Shown here one piece after another: positions 7,849 through 17,360 of a stretch of DNA of 64,000 nt. Source of the stretch: Xanthomonas sp. (GTDB lineage Bacteria > Pseudomonadota > Gammaproteobacteria > Xanthomonadales > Xanthomonadaceae). The DNA lies in NCBI RefSeq assembly GCF_017163755.1, contig NZ_JAFIWC010000010.1, forward strand, positions 1 through 64,000, in the 5' to 3' direction. Every line of letters starts with the position of its first letter. Within the stretch, counting starts at the first letter, position 1. The notes below the pieces were generated by a model that was not told where the DNA came from, did no database searches, and worked only from the letters and a program-made list of their open reading frames with translations. The translations under genes were made by a program, and so were the position numbers.

Positions 7849-10689
7849 ATGACCACCCTCGCCCCCAGCTACGACCCCAAATCCTTCGAATCGCGCCTGT
7901 ATGCGGCGTGGGAGCAGGCCGGCTACTTCAAGCCGTCCGGGCGCGGCGAGCCGTATTGCGTGCTGCTGCCGCCGCCGAACGTGACCGGCACCCTGCACAT
8001 GGGCCATGCCTTCCAGCAGACGCTGATGGACGCGCTGGTGCGCTACCACCGCATGCGCGGCTTCGACACGCTGTGGCAGGTCGGCAGCGACCATGCCGGC
8101 ATCGCCACCGAGATGGTGGTGTCGCGCAACCTGACGCTGGCCGGCAACGGCGAAACCCGCGACTCGCTCGGCCGCGACGGCTTCATCGCCAAGGTGTGGG
8201 AATGGAAGGCGCACTCGGGCGACACCATCGAGCGGCAGATGCGCCGCCTGGGCACGTCCAGCGACTGGTCGCGCAGCACCTTCACCATGGACCCGCAGCC
8301 GTCGGCGGCGGTGGTCGAGGCGTTCGTGCGCTGGCACGAGCAGGGGCTGATCTACCGCGGCCAGCGCCTGGTCAACTGGGACCCGGTGCTGAAGACCGCG
8401 ATCTCCGACCTGGAAGTGGAGAACGTCGAGGAAGACGGCTTCCTGTGGTCGATCGCCTACAAGCTCGAGGAAGGCGCCAGCTACGAGCACGTCGAGCACG
8501 ACGCCGACGGCAACGAGACCGTGCGCGAGACCCGCGACTACCTGGTGGTGGCCACCACGCGCCCGGAGACCATGCTCGGCGACACCGCGGTGATGGTGCA
8601 CCCGGACGATGCGCGCTACGCGCACCTGGTCGGCAGGACGGTGACGCTGCCGCTGACCGGCCGGCAGATCCCGGTGATCGCCGACGACTACGTCGACCGC
8701 GATTTCGGCACCGGCGTGGTCAAGGTCACCCCGGCGCACGACTTCAACGACTACCAGGTCGGCGTGCGCCATGACCTGCCGATGATCAACCTGTTCACCC
8801 CGACCGCGGCGGTCAACGACAACGCGCCGGAGAAGTACCGCGGGCTGGACCGCTACGACGCGCGCAAGGCGGTGCTCGAAGACCTGGAGGATCTGGGCAT
8901 CCTGGTCGAGACCCGGCCGCACAAGCTGCAGGTGCCGCGCGGCGACCGCACCGGCCAGGTGATCGAGCCCTACCTCACCGACCAGTGGTTCGTGAAGATG
9001 GACGCGCTGGCCAAGCGCGGCCTGGAGCTCGTCGAGAGCGGTGCGATCCAGTTCGTGCCGCCGAACTGGATCAACACCTACCGGCACTGGATGGAGAACA
9101 TCCAGGACTGGTGCATCAGCCGCCAATTGTGGTGGGGCCATCGCATTCCGGCGTGGTTCGACGACGCCGGCAATTGCTACGTCGGCCGCGACGAGGCGCA
9201 GGCGCGCGCGAACAATGGCCTGGGCGCCGACGTCGCCCTGCACCAGGACAGCGACGTGCTGGAGACCTGGTTCTCCTCGCAGCTGTGGCCGTTCTCGACG
9301 ATGGGCTGGCCGGATCCGCAGGCGATGGCCGCGCGCGGCTTCGAGCGCTACCTGCCGTCCAGCGTGCTGGTCACCGGCTTCGACATCATCTTCTTCTGGG
9401 TGGCGCGGATGATCATGGCCACCGACAGCTTCACCGGGCAGGTGCCGTTCCGCGACGTCTACATCACCGGCCTGATCCGCGACAAGGACGGGCAGAAGAT
9501 GTCCAAGTCCAAGGGCAACGTGCTCGATCCGCTGGACATCATCGACGGCATCGGCATCGAGGACCTGGTCGCCAAGCGCACCACCGGGCTGATGAAGCCC
9601 AAGGACGCGCCGAAGATCGAGAAGGCCACGCGCAAGGAATTCCCCGAAGGCATCATCGCCCACGGCGCCGACGCGCTGCGCTTCACCATCGCCGCGCTGG
9701 CCGGCCACGGCCGCGACATCAAGTTCGACCTGGGCCGCGCCGAGGGCTACAAGAACTTCTGCAACAAGCTGTGGAATGCCAGCCGGTTCGTGCTGATGAA
9801 CACGCGGGACTCGGGACTCGGGACTCGGGACTCGGCACGGCTCGTGCCAGTGACCGATGCGGAGAAGTGGATCCTGGTGCGGCTGGACAAGGTCGCCGCC
9901 GAGGCGCAGGCGCACTTCGCCGCCTACCGCTTCGATCTGCTGGCGCAGTCGCTGTACGAGTTCGCCTGGAACGAGTTCTGCGACTGGTTCCTGGAACTGG
10001 CCAAGCCGGCGTTGAACGGCGACGACGCCGTGGCCGCCGACAGCACCCGCCACACCCTGCTGCAGGTGCTGGAGACGCTGCTGCGCCTGCTGCACCCGCT
10101 GACCCCGTTCGTCACCGAGGAACTGTGGCAGCAGGTCGCCCCGCGCCTGGGCATCGCCGCGCCGACCATCTCGCTGCAGCCGTATCCGCGCGCCGGCGAT
10201 CTGGACGTGGCCGCGTACGCCGGCGCCGAGGCCGATATCGAATGGCTCAAGGCGATGGTCTCGGCGCTGCGCCGGGTGCGCAGCGAGCTCAATGTGCCGC
10301 CGTCCAGGCTGGTGCCGCTGCTGCTGCAGGGCGGCCAGGCGCAGGACCGCGCGCGCGCGGAGCGTTTCGCCTCGCAACTGAAGTTCCTGCTGCGGCTGGA
10401 CGCAATCCGGTGGCTGGACGCGACGCAGGACGCGCCGCCGGCGGCGGCGGCGATCGTCGGCGACCTGCGGCTGCTGGTGCCGCTGGAAGGCCTGGTCGAC
10501 CTGGACGCCGAGCGCAGCCGCCTGGACAAGGAAATCGCCCGGGTCGGCGCCGAGAAGGACAAGAGCGCGGCCAAGCTGGAGAAATTCACCGACAAGGTGC
10601 CGCCTGCGGTGATCGAGCAGGAGCGGCAGCGCCTGGCCGACTGGAGCGCGCAACTGGACGGCCTGCGCCAGCAACGCGCCAAGCTGTAG
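7849..10689 (+). CDS. valS: Valyl-tRNA synthetase
   Basis: Class Ia synthetase charging tRNA-Val. It has 946 residues from the ATG at 7849; the frame is open upstream through repeat DNA. The HIGH motif is HMGH at residues 50-53 ([13 protein letters not shown]), the KMSKS motif is at 550-554 ([11 protein letters not shown]), an editing domain lies between them, and the C-terminal coiled coil is about 870-940. Residues 652-662 ([11 protein letters not shown]) come from a GGGACTC tract inserted in frame between the catalytic and anticodon-binding domains, a natural variable loop. All conserved blocks around it are intact. Confidence 0.97.
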   Translation: MTTLAPSYDPKSFESRLYAAWEQAGYFKPSGRGEPYCVLLPPPNVTGTLHMGHAFQQTLMDALVRYHRMRGFDTLWQVGSDHAGIATEMVVSRNLTLAGNGETRDSLGRDGFIAKVWEWKAHSGDTIERQMRRLGTSSDWSRSTFTMDPQPSAAVVEAFVRWHEQGLIYRGQRLVNWDPVLKTAISDLEVENVEEDGFLWSIAYKLEEGASYEHVEHDADGNETVRETRDYLVVATTRPETMLGDTAVMVHPDDARYAHLVGRTVTLPLTGRQIPVIADDYVDRDFGTGVVKVTPAHDFNDYQVGVRHDLPMINLFTPTAAVNDNAPEKYRGLDRYDARKAVLEDLEDLGILVETRPHKLQVPRGDRTGQVIEPYLTDQWFVKMDALAKRGLELVESGAIQFVPPNWINTYRHWMENIQDWCISRQLWWGHRIPAWFDDAGNCYVGRDEAQARANNGLGADVALHQDSDVLETWFSSQLWPFSTMGWPDPQAMAARGFERYLPSSVLVTGFDIIFFWVARMIMATDSFTGQVPFRDVYITGLIRDKDGQKMSKSKGNVLDPLDIIDGIGIEDLVAKRTTGLMKPKDAPKIEKATRKEFPEGIIAHGADALRFTIAALAGHGRDIKFDLGRAEGYKNFCNKLWNASRFVLMNTRDSGLGTRDSARLVPVTDAEKWILVRLDKVAAEAQAHFAAYRFDLLAQSLYEFAWNEFCDWFLELAKPALNGDDAVAADSTRHTLLQVLETLLRLLHPLTPFVTEELWQQVAPRLGIAAPTISLQPYPRAGDLDVAAYAGAEADIEWLKAMVSALRRVRSELNVPPSRLVPLLLQGGQAQDRARAERFASQLKFLLRLDAIRWLDATQDAPPAAAAIVGDLRLLVPLEGLVDLDAERSRLDKEIARVGAEKDKSAAKLEKFTDKVPPAVIEQERQRLADWSAQLDGLRQQRAKL
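9806..9835. repeat. In-frame GGGACTC tract inside valS
   Basis: Four tandem GGGACTC heptamers plus GG in the valS reading frame. Three heptamers make 21 bases, so the tract reads as a 7-residue peptide repeat (GTRDSGL) without breaking the frame. Confidence 0.92.
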
Positions 10690-10778
10690 GTTCGCGGCTC
10701 GCGCTGCCGGCAAGTGCGCTGGCAGCGCGATATGCGGTTACCCGCGCGTTCTTCCCCGCAACCTGCCTGCAACCTGCA

Positions 10779-10840
10779 GGAGCGGCTTCAGCCGCGACAG
10801 GCGTTACCAGCAAAGCCCGGGTCGCGGCTGAAGCCGCTCC
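10779..10840. repeat. REP-like perfect inverted repeat after valS
   Basis: Twenty-base arms (10779-10798 and 10821-10840) are perfect reverse complements around a 22-base loop; the core is GGAGCGGCTTCAGCCGCGAC. This resembles the extragenic palindromes common in xanthomonads and pseudomonads. It lies between convergent valS and the pectate lyase gene and could also stop transcription, though it has no T run. Confidence 0.85.
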
Positions 10841-10913
10841 TACAGTGGCACCGTCTGCATCGAAGCGGCACGCGTACCGCTGCCCGGCGTGCCGGGCAGC
10901 GGCGCCGCCTCCC

Positions 10914-12068
10914 TCAGAGCTTGCCGGCACCGGCCTTGGCCTGGACGTCGTTCGCAACCTGGTTCGCCGGCAGCAGCGAATAGGTGTACGGCGGCGTCCA
11001 GCCGATGCTGTTGTTCCACGCGCAGGTCAACGCCTGGCCGTTGAGCAGCGAGCCGAAGTCGCGGTACACGCTGCCGCCGTAGTCGGCGGCGATCTTGTCG
11101 CAACCGCTCACTCCGCTGATCTGGAACGCGTTGTTCTCGGAGAAGATCTTCGACTCCTTGCCCACGCCGTGCGCGTGCGAGAACTTGTACACCGGGTGGC
11201 TGGTGCTGCCGACGTGGTAGTTGTTGTACAGGTGCACCTGGCCGAAGCGCACCCGCGGCGCGCGCGCGGAGATGTTCTCGAACAACGTGTTGTGGATGGT
11301 CACCTTCAGCTTGCCGCTGTCGGTACTCGAGGCGCTGTCGCTGGAGCCGATCAGGTTGTTCTTCTCGTGCGACTTGAACGCCGAGTACGACACGGTGACG
11401 TAGTTGGCGCCCTTCTTGATGTCCATCGCGCCGTCGTGGTGCTGCTTGGGACGGCCGTTGGCGGTGCCGTTCTGGTCGTCGGTGCGGCGCCCGTCGGTGA
11501 AGGTGACGTGGTCGACCCACACGTTGCTGGCGCCCTCGACGGTCAGGCCGTCGTATTCGGCGTTCCAGTTGCCGGCGCTGCCGTCGTCCGGATCCCACAC
11601 CGGCTCCGGATCCCACGGGTTCTCGATGGTCAGGTTGCGGATGATCACGTCGTTGGCCTTCACGTACAGGTAGCCCTCGCGGATCTCGGCGTTGCTGCCG
11701 ATGCCGATCAGCGTGGTCTTGGTCGGGATGTCCAGCCGCGCGCGGCTCTTCATGTCCGCGGTGGAGGTGTAGGCATTGCCTTCGCTGATGTCGATCACGC
11801 CGTTGATCTTGATGATGCGGCCGTTGCTGCCGACGCTGGCCTTCAGCGCGCTCTTGAGCTGGGCGGCATTGCTGACGGTGTAGATGTTGGCCGCTGCGGC
11901 CTTGGAGCCGCCCTTGGTCCCGCCGTTCTGGGTCGCCCAGCCGGTGGTGGCCACTTCCAGGCTGGGGTCGGCCCAGGCGCTGCCGCCGGCGCCGGCAAGG
12001 CACAGCGACAGGACCAGCGCGCGCGACAACGGTGCGGTGCGGGGCATCGTGTGGGATTGCATCTTCAT
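10914..12068 (-). CDS. Secreted pectate lyase, polysaccharide lyase family 1
   Basis: Cleaves polygalacturonate by beta-elimination; a plant cell wall degrading enzyme. It has 384 residues from the ATG at 12068, preceded by a GAGG Shine-Dalgarno. A Sec signal peptide ends about at GSAWA|DPS. The mature part is a parallel beta-helix with PL1 landmarks: VWVDHVTF, the calcium-site region with [21 protein letters not shown], and [16 protein letters not shown] with the catalytic Arg. Ca2+ dependence is family knowledge. Upstream ATGs in frame would spoil the signal peptide and were not used. Monocistronic. Confidence 0.94.
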   Translation of the reverse strand: MKMQSHTMPRTAPLSRALVLSLCLAGAGGSAWADPSLEVATTGWATQNGGTKGGSKAAAANIYTVSNAAQLKSALKASVGSNGRIIKINGVIDISEGNAYTSTADMKSRARLDIPTKTTLIGIGSNAEIREGYLYVKANDVIIRNLTIENPWDPEPVWDPDDGSAGNWNAEYDGLTVEGASNVWVDHVTFTDGRRTDDQNGTANGRPKQHHDGAMDIKKGANYVTVSYSAFKSHEKNNLIGSSDSASSTDSGKLKVTIHNTLFENISARAPRVRFGQVHLYNNYHVGSTSHPVYKFSHAHGVGKESKIFSENNAFQISGVSGCDKIAADYGGSVYRDFGSLLNGQALTCAWNNSIGWTPPYTYSLLPANQVANDVQAKAGAGKL

Positions 12069-12514
12069 ACTGGAAACCTCATGGACATGGGGAACTGCCG
12101 TCGCGTCCGCCATCGCCATGGCGGGCGCAGCCTTGTCCCGCCGGACAGCTGCAGCGATTGCGCTGAAACAGGGCCTGCACCGGAGGGGGCGCCACTCTAT
12201 GGATCGGCGCGCCCATGGGAAGGAAATGCTGGAGCAGCCCGTAGCCGGCGCCGCGATCTGCGGTAGTCATCCCACAAAACCACGCTGCGCAAGCGCCTTC
12301 CAGGCCGTCGCTGATGCGGGACAACAATCGTGTCTGCACGCCATACGGCGACATTCGAAGCGGCGCCCATGCGGGCGCGACCGCGCGCGGCTTGCGCCGC
12401 CGCATCGGCCGGCTCTGGCACTCCATTAGCCACGCGCGCGCGGCATCGCGGCGGCCGCGACATGAGGCGCATGAAAGAAAGTGGATTCACCCGCGCGCGC
12501 CGGAGCGCGCCAGG
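12069..12514. other. Intergenic region upstream of the pectate lyase
   Basis: 446 bases between the pectate lyase start and the rimI stop, both - strand. Open frames here lack coding character. I saw no TGTGA-N6-TCACA (CRP/Clp) site, tandem repeat or RNA. The only supported element is the pectate lyase Shine-Dalgarno (GAGG, about 10 bases before its ATG). Regulation of the lyase must act here, but I cannot point to an operator. Confidence 0.5.
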
Positions 12515-13000
12515 TCAGGACATGCCGTCGAAGAACAGCTCGATGGCCATCACCAGCGCGTCCTCGCGGCCTTGCGCGGCGGGGTAGTAGCGCGGGCGCC
12601 GACCGATCTCGTTGAAGCCTTCGCTGTGGTACAGCGCGATGGCGTTGGGATTGGACGGGCGCACCTCGAGGAACACGCGGCGCGCGCCGAGGTCGGCGCC
12701 GTACTTGATCAAGGCGCGCAGCAGCAGCCGGCCGTAGCCGCGCGACTGCCGTTCCGGGGCGATGCACACGTTGAGGATGTGCGCCTCGCCGGCGGCCACG
12801 CTGATCACGCCGTAGCCGACGATCTCGCCCTGCTCCTGCAGCACCCAGCCCGGATAGCCGGCCTGCAGGCAGTCGCGGAAGATGCCGCGGGTCCACGGGA
12901 ACGGATAGGCGCGCCGTTCGATCTCCATCACCGCATCGATGTCGGCTTCGCGCATCGCGCGCAGCGTCGCCGGCGACGAGGCATGGCTCAGCGCGCTCAT
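12515..13000 (-). CDS. rimI: Ribosomal protein S18-alanine N-acetyltransferase RimI
   Basis: GNAT acetyltransferase acting on the N-terminal Ala of ribosomal protein S18. It has 161 residues from the ATG at 13000, which overlaps the preceding gene by four bases (ATGA). Motif A, the acetyl-CoA pyrophosphate loop, reads ERQSRGYGRLLL; motif B continues EVRPSNPNAIALYHSEGF, typical of RimI. The start MSALSHA was chosen because it gives the family length and the overlap. Partner gene 12997-13467 sits upstream as in the E. coli holD-rimI pair. Confidence 0.93.
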   Translation of the reverse strand: MSALSHASSPATLRAMREADIDAVMEIERRAYPFPWTRGIFRDCLQAGYPGWVLQEQGEIVGYGVISVAAGEAHILNVCIAPERQSRGYGRLLLRALIKYGADLGARRVFLEVRPSNPNAIALYHSEGFNEIGRRPRYYPAAQGREDALVMAIELFFDGMS

Positions 13001-13467
13001 CGCGGCGCCTTCTTGCGCAGCGTGCGCAGCTGCGGCCACAACGCGCGCTTGGCGGCCGGATTGCCGCGCAGTTCGGCCAGCGGCCAGGTGGCCATCAAGG
13101 TTTGCGTGGCCGGATCGCTGGGATTGCAGCCGGAGGCACGCAGCAACGCGATCTGCAACCGGTCGGGCAGGCGCAGCCCGGCGCGCCGGACCGGCGCGGC
13201 GGCGGTTTCGCGCGGCGGCGGCTCGCGCGGGGGGGCCGGCGGCGCGTTGCGCTGCGGCGTGGCCACCGGCGAGGCGCTGCGCCGTTCGACGGCAGCCGCT
13301 GGCGCGGCGCCGGCCGTACGCGGTGCCGGCACCGCCGCAATGGGTTCAGCTTCGTGTTCCGGCGCGGCGGCCTCGGCGTCGGCGCCGCCGGGCACGTAGA
13401 GCGTATAGCCCATCGCCTGCAGCCAGCCGTGCTGCTCGGCGGACCACAGGGCATCGGGCGCGGCCAT
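12997..13467 (-). CDS. holD: Probable DNA polymerase III subunit psi (HolD-like)
   Basis: 156 residues. The N-terminus (SAEQHGWLQAMGYTLYVPG) resembles the start of E. coli psi (QLQQLGITQWSLRRPG), and the C-terminus (LRGNPAAKRALWPQLR) resembles E. coli LRANPTARAALWQQI. In between is a low-complexity Ala/Pro/Arg linker (about residues 30-95) that is not conserved. Position supports the call: psi is immediately upstream of rimI in E. coli, and here the two genes overlap by four bases. Psi bridges chi (holC, 7317) to the clamp loader. The similarity is from memory, without alignment, so the assignment is probable, not certain. Confidence 0.72.
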   Translation of the reverse strand: MAAPDALWSAEQHGWLQAMGYTLYVPGGADAEAAAPEHEAEPIAAVPAPRTAGAAPAAAVERRSASPVATPQRNAPPAPPREPPPRETAAAPVRRAGLRLPDRLQIALLRASGCNPSDPATQTLMATWPLAELRGNPAAKRALWPQLRTLRKKAPR

Positions 13468-13481
13468 CGTCGCCTCCCCGC

Positions 13482-14255
13482 TCACGCCGCGTCGGGCAGC
13501 TTGCGGCCGCGGCGCCACAGCCAGTAGCCGGGCCCGGACAACGCATAGATCACGCCGATGCCCAGCAGCGCGCGCGCCAGGTCGATGACCAGCACCGCGA
13601 TCACCACCGGCGCCAACGCCAGTACCAGAAACGGCACGCGGTCCGCGCGCGGCCCCTTGTCGCCGCCCTTGAAGCTCCAGAAGCGGATCCGGCTGACCAT
13701 CAGCAGCGCCGCGGCGATGGTCACGCCCAGCGCCACGTAGCGCAGCTGCTCGCCGTCCCAGCCCAGGGTGCCGTCGGCGAACGCCCATACGAAGGCCATC
13801 ATCAGCCCGGCCGCCGCCGGGCTGGCCAGGCCGACGAACCAGCGCTTGTCGACGGTGCCGACCTGGGTATTGAAGCGCGCCAGACGCAGCGCGGCGCACG
13901 CGGCGTACAGGAACGCGGCGGCCCAGCCCACACGCCCCATCACGCTGCCGTCGAACTTCAGCGCCGACAGCGACCAGTGGTACATCACCAGCGCCGGCGC
14001 CATGCCGAAGCTGACCAGGTCCGCCAGCGAGTCGTACTGCACGCCGAACTCGCTGCTGGTGCCGGTCAGCCGCGCCACCCGCCCGTCCAGCCCGTCCATC
14101 ACCGCGGCGACGAACACCGCGATGCTGGCATTGACGAACTGGCCATTGGCCGCGGCGATGATCGCGTAGAACCCGGAGAACAGGCCGGCGGTGGTGAACA
14201 GGTTCGGCAGCAGGTAGATGCTGCGCGAACGGGGCGGTGGGCGGGAAGGTTCCAT
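13482..14255 (-). CDS. pssA: CDP-diacylglycerol--serine O-phosphatidyltransferase
   Basis: Integral membrane enzyme making phosphatidylserine, the precursor of phosphatidylethanolamine. The 257-residue protein has about eight hydrophobic segments and a perfect CDP-alcohol phosphatidyltransferase signature DG-x2-AR-x8-G-x3-D-x3-D at residues 57-79. It belongs to the membrane type (Bacillus-like PssA), not the E. coli PLD-type enzyme. It lies 14 bases upstream of holD on the same strand. Phosphatidylcholine synthase would be the main alternative, but the short N-terminus SIYLLPNLFTTAGL is typical of PssA. Confidence 0.92.
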   Translation of the reverse strand: MEPSRPPPRSRSIYLLPNLFTTAGLFSGFYAIIAAANGQFVNASIAVFVAAVMDGLDGRVARLTGTSSEFGVQYDSLADLVSFGMAPALVMYHWSLSALKFDGSVMGRVGWAAAFLYAACAALRLARFNTQVGTVDKRWFVGLASPAAAGLMMAFVWAFADGTLGWDGEQLRYVALGVTIAAALLMVSRIRFWSFKGGDKGPRADRVPFLVLALAPVVIAVLVIDLARALLGIGVIYALSGPGYWLWRRGRKLPDAA

Positions 14256-14336
14256 GCCCGGCAGTTTAATCGACTTGCCAGGCCCGCCGGCGGGTGCTGC
14301 AATCGGCGCCTACCCCGCCCTCCCCCGGAGACCGTG

Positions 14337-14726
14337 ATGCGTGCCCTGACCCGGCTTTGCTGCCTGTGCCTGTTCGCCAGTTCCGCCGCCAGCGCCGCCA
14401 CCATCTACCAATGGAAGGACGCCCAGGGGGTCACCCATTACTCGGAAAGCCCGCCGGCCGGGCAGAAATACGAGGCGCGGCGCATCGACGCGCGCGGCGG
14501 CACCGCGATCCAGGCCGAGGCTGCAGGCGCGCCGGCGGAGAACGCCAACTGCACCACCGCGCGCAAGAACCTGGACCTGCTGAACAAGCCGGCGCCGGTG
14601 ATGTCCGACAACGACGGCGACGGCAAGCCGGACGGGGAACTGAGCGCAGCGCAGCGCGAATCGCAGAAGACCCTGGCCGAGGCGGCGATCAAGGCCTATT
14701 GCACGCCGGCCAATCCCGGCACCTGA
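14337..14726 (+). CDS. DUF4124 domain periplasmic protein
   Basis: 129 residues with a Sec signal peptide ([20 protein letters not shown]) followed directly by the DUF4124 core [18 protein letters not shown]. The rest is hydrophilic, with two Cys (in NCTTA and YCTP) that could form a disulfide, and an Asp-rich [11 protein letters not shown] stretch resembling a single calcium-binding loop; that binding is inferred. The function of DUF4124 proteins is unknown. It stands between divergent pssA and downstream proS. Confidence 0.85.
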   Translation: MRALTRLCCLCLFASSAASAATIYQWKDAQGVTHYSESPPAGQKYEARRIDARGGTAIQAEAAGAPAENANCTTARKNLDLLNKPAPVMSDNDGDGKPDGELSAAQRESQKTLAEAAIKAYCTPANPGT

Positions 14727-14823
14727 GCGCCGGCCCCGCGCGCCGCCGGGCGTGGCGCCGGCGCCCGCAACGCGGGCAATGACTGGCAAAATAGGCGATT
14801 CCGCCGTTTCGCGAAGCCCGCTA

Positions 14824-16521
14824 ATGCGCCTGTCCCAGTTCCACCTGCATACCACCAAGGAAACCCCGGCCGAAGCCGAACTGGTCAGCCACCGGCTGAT
14901 GCTGCGCGCCGGCATGATCCGCAAGCTCGCCTCCGGCCTGTACACCTGGTCGCCGCTGGGCCTGCGCGTGCTGCGCAAGGTGGAGGCCGTGGTGCGCGAG
15001 GAAATGAACCGCGCCGGCGCGGTGGAAGTGCTGTTCCCGACGATCCAGCCGCGCGAACTGTGGGAAGCCACCGGGCGCTGGGAGAAGTTCGGCGGACTGA
15101 TGCTGCGGATCAAGGACCGCAAGGAGCAGGAATACTGCTACAGCCCCACCGCCGAGGAAGCCGCTGCCGACTTCGCGCGCCAGGAGCTGAGCAGCTACAA
15201 GCAGCTGCCGGTCAACTTCTACCAGATCCAGACCAAGTTCCGCGACGAGATCCGGCCGCGCTTCGGGGTCATGCGCGCGCGCGAGTTCCTGATGAAGGAC
15301 GCGTACTCGTTCCACCTGACCGACGAGGATCTGGCGCGCGAATACCGCAACATGCATGCGGCCTACAGCCGCATCTTCACCCGCCTGGGGCTGAAGTTCC
15401 GCGCGGTGCAGGCCGACTCCGGCGCGATCGGCGGCGATGCGTCGCAGGAATTCCAGGTGCTGGCCGAATCGGGCGAGGACGCGATCGTGTTCTCCACCGG
15501 TTCGGACTATGCGGCCAACCTGGAAGCGGCGGTCGCCGCCGAACCGGCGCCGCGCGCGGCGCCCGCCGAAACCCTGCGCAAGGTGGCGACGCCGACGCAG
15601 AAGACCTGCGAGGACGTCGCCGCGCTGCTGGGCATCGCCCTGCAGCGCACGGTGAAGTCGGTCGCGGTGATGAGCGCGGCCGGCGAATTCGTGCTGGCGC
15701 TGGTGCGCGGCGATCACGGCGTCAACGAGATCAAGCTCGGCAAGGTCGCCGGCCTGGCCGGCTACCGCATGGCCGGCGAAGCGGAGATCGCCGATCACCT
15801 CGGCGCCGAGCCGGGGTTTCTCGGCCCGCTGTCGCCGCGCAAGCCGATCCGCGTGGTCGCCGACCGCGACGTGGCGGCGCTGGCCGATTTCGTGATCGGC
15901 GCCAACGAGAACGGCTTCCATCTCGCCGGCGTCAACTGGGGCCGCGACCTGCCCGAACCGGATGCGGTCGCCGACCTGCGCAACGTGGTGGACGGCGATC
16001 GCGCCAGCGACGGCGGCGAGTTGCGCATCGCGCGCGGCATCGAGGTCGGCCATGTATTCCAGCTCGGCCGCCAGTATGCGCAGGCCATGAACGCCACCGT
16101 GCTGGACGAGAACGGCAAGGCGGTCACCCTGGCGATGGGCTGCTACGGCATCGGCGTATCGCGCATCGTCGCCGCGGCGATCGAGCAGAACCACGACGAC
16201 GCCGGCATCGTCTGGCCGCAACCGATGGCGCCATGGACGGTGGCGATCTGCGTGATCAACCCCAAGCGCGAGGACAGCGTGATCGCCGCCGCCGAGGCGT
16301 TGCTGTCCGAGCTGCAGGCCGCTGGCATCGATGCGGTGCTGGACGATCGCGGGCTGCGTCCAGGCGCGATGTTCGCCGATATCGAACTGATCGGCATTCC
16401 GCACCGCGTGGTGGTGTCCGAACGCGGCCTGGCGGCCGGGACGTTCGAATACCGCGCGCGTACCGCCAGCGATGCGGAAAACCTCGATCGCGCGGCGCTG
16501 CTGGCGCGGCTGCAGGGTTAA
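14824..16521 (+). CDS. proS: Prolyl-tRNA synthetase
   Basis: Class II synthetase of the bacterial type, 565 residues. Motif 2 region ([25 protein letters not shown], about residues 139-163) and motif 3 ([14 protein letters not shown], about 438-451) are present. The YbaK-type editing insertion lies between them (about 240-390), containing [21 protein letters not shown], and hydrolyses mischarged Ala-tRNA-Pro. The anticodon-binding domain closes the protein. The ATG at 14824 gives the canonical [19 protein letters not shown] start. A perfect palindrome follows the stop. Confidence 0.97.
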   Translation: MRLSQFHLHTTKETPAEAELVSHRLMLRAGMIRKLASGLYTWSPLGLRVLRKVEAVVREEMNRAGAVEVLFPTIQPRELWEATGRWEKFGGLMLRIKDRKEQEYCYSPTAEEAAADFARQELSSYKQLPVNFYQIQTKFRDEIRPRFGVMRAREFLMKDAYSFHLTDEDLAREYRNMHAAYSRIFTRLGLKFRAVQADSGAIGGDASQEFQVLAESGEDAIVFSTGSDYAANLEAAVAAEPAPRAAPAETLRKVATPTQKTCEDVAALLGIALQRTVKSVAVMSAAGEFVLALVRGDHGVNEIKLGKVAGLAGYRMAGEAEIADHLGAEPGFLGPLSPRKPIRVVADRDVAALADFVIGANENGFHLAGVNWGRDLPEPDAVADLRNVVDGDRASDGGELRIARGIEVGHVFQLGRQYAQAMNATVLDENGKAVTLAMGCYGIGVSRIVAAAIEQNHDDAGIVWPQPMAPWTVAICVINPKREDSVIAAAEALLSELQAAGIDAVLDDRGLRPGAMFADIELIGIPHRVVVSERGLAAGTFEYRARTASDAENLDRAALLARLQG

Positions 16522-16528
16522 TCGACAG

Positions 16529-16552
16529 CGGCCGGGAATATATTCCCGGCCG
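16529..16552. terminator. 24-bp perfect palindrome after proS
   Basis: CGGCCGGGAATA and its complement meet with no loop, eight bases past the proS stop, followed by TTCTCTAT. It is a possible terminator or protein-binding palindrome; the weak T content makes termination uncertain. Confidence 0.5.
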
Positions 16553-16725
16553 TTCTCTATAGCCGCGATCGCAGGCGGCAGGCGGGCGTATTTCGCCAGC
16601 GCTGCCGTTCAAGCCATTGAAATCGTTGGAACTGCGCCATCGATGGCGGTGTCCGCCACGGCGCCGCAGCGCCGATATCGGCGGTGATTCGGCCGCCTTT
16701 GACCGAATTGAATATCCCCCGCTAT

Positions 16726-16754
16726 TTGTCAAGCCGATAAACCCTCATTATGCT
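16726..16754 (+). promoter_or_regulatory. Sigma-70 promoter of the H-NS family gene
   Basis: TTGTCA at 16726-16731 and TATGCT at 16749-16754 are separated by 17 bases, close to consensus. The surroundings are unusually AT-rich for this genome. An untranslated leader of about 45 bases leads to a GGAG Shine-Dalgarno (16798-16801) and the ATG at 16807. Confidence 0.75.
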
Positions 16755-16806
16755 TCCGGCCTAGCCAGGGAATGGCCTTACCCAACATCCATTTTCCGGA
16801 GTAACG

Positions 16807-17271
16807 ATGACCATCGATCTCAGCGGCCTGTCGGCCAAGCAGTTGGGCGCTCTTATCAAGACCGCGAAGAAACAGCAGACCCTCGTCGCCAAGCGCACCC
16901 CGATCGCGAAGGTCCGCACGCAGCTGGCCCGCATGGCCAAGGCCGAGGGTTACAGCATCGAGGAAATATTCGGCGGTGCCGCCCCAGCCAAGCGCGGCCG
17001 CAAGGCTGCCGGCAAGCCGGGCCCGAAGCCGGGCCGCAAGCTGGGCAAGGTCGCGCCGAAATACCGCAACCCCGCCAATTCCGCGGAAACCTGGACCGGC
17101 CGCGGCAAGCAGCCGCGCTGGCTGGCCGAGCAGGTCTCCAAGGGCAAGAAGGTCGAAGATTTCCTGATCGCCTCGGCCGCCAAGTCCGCAGCGCCGGCCA
17201 AGAAAACCGCCAAGAAGGCAGGCAAGAAAACCGCCAAGAAGGCCAGCAAATCCGCCGCGCCGAAAAACTGA
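16807..17271 (+). CDS. H-NS family nucleoid protein with basic C-terminal tail
   Basis: DNA-binding silencer of the H-NS/Xrv group of xanthomonads. It has 154 residues: an N-terminal oligomerisation helix (about 5-50), a flexible Lys/Gly/Pro linker (60-83), the H-NS DNA-binding module YRNPANSAETWTGRGKQPRW at 86-105, and a Lys/Ala-rich histone-H1-like tail of AKKT/KKAGK repeats from about 125 to the end. The tail is absent from enterobacterial H-NS. It has its own strong promoter and terminator, so it is monocistronic. It could silence the AT-richer polysaccharide cassettes in this window; that is an inference. Confidence 0.93.
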   Translation: MTIDLSGLSAKQLGALIKTAKKQQTLVAKRTPIAKVRTQLARMAKAEGYSIEEIFGGAAPAKRGRKAAGKPGPKPGRKLGKVAPKYRNPANSAETWTGRGKQPRWLAEQVSKGKKVEDFLIASAAKSAAPAKKTAKKAGKKTAKKASKSAAPKN

Positions 17272-17293
17272 TCGGGCGATCCGATTATCCGAG

Positions 17294-17322
17294 AAAACGC
17301 CGGCGCGAGCCGGCGTTTTTTT
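17294..17322 (+). terminator. Rho-independent terminator of the H-NS gene
   Basis: AACGCCGGC and GCCGGCGTT form a stem with a GCGA-type loop, followed by seven T. It begins 22 bases after the stop codon. Confidence 0.9.
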
Positions 17323-17360
17323 GAACCCGGTTTACGCGGCGCCAGCGACCAGCGCCGGAC

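Noticed and set aside
7720-10713. Very long open frame antisense to valS
   Set aside because: Shadow frame of a high-GC gene; sequence is Arg/His/Gln-rich with no family motif.
12197-12490. Small ORF upstream of the pectate lyase
   Set aside because: Arg-rich frame without Shine-Dalgarno or conserved character; looks like a shadow frame.
15540-15990. Separate YbaK/ProX deacylase gene
   Set aside because: It is in frame with proS and is the normal editing insertion of bacterial ProRS.
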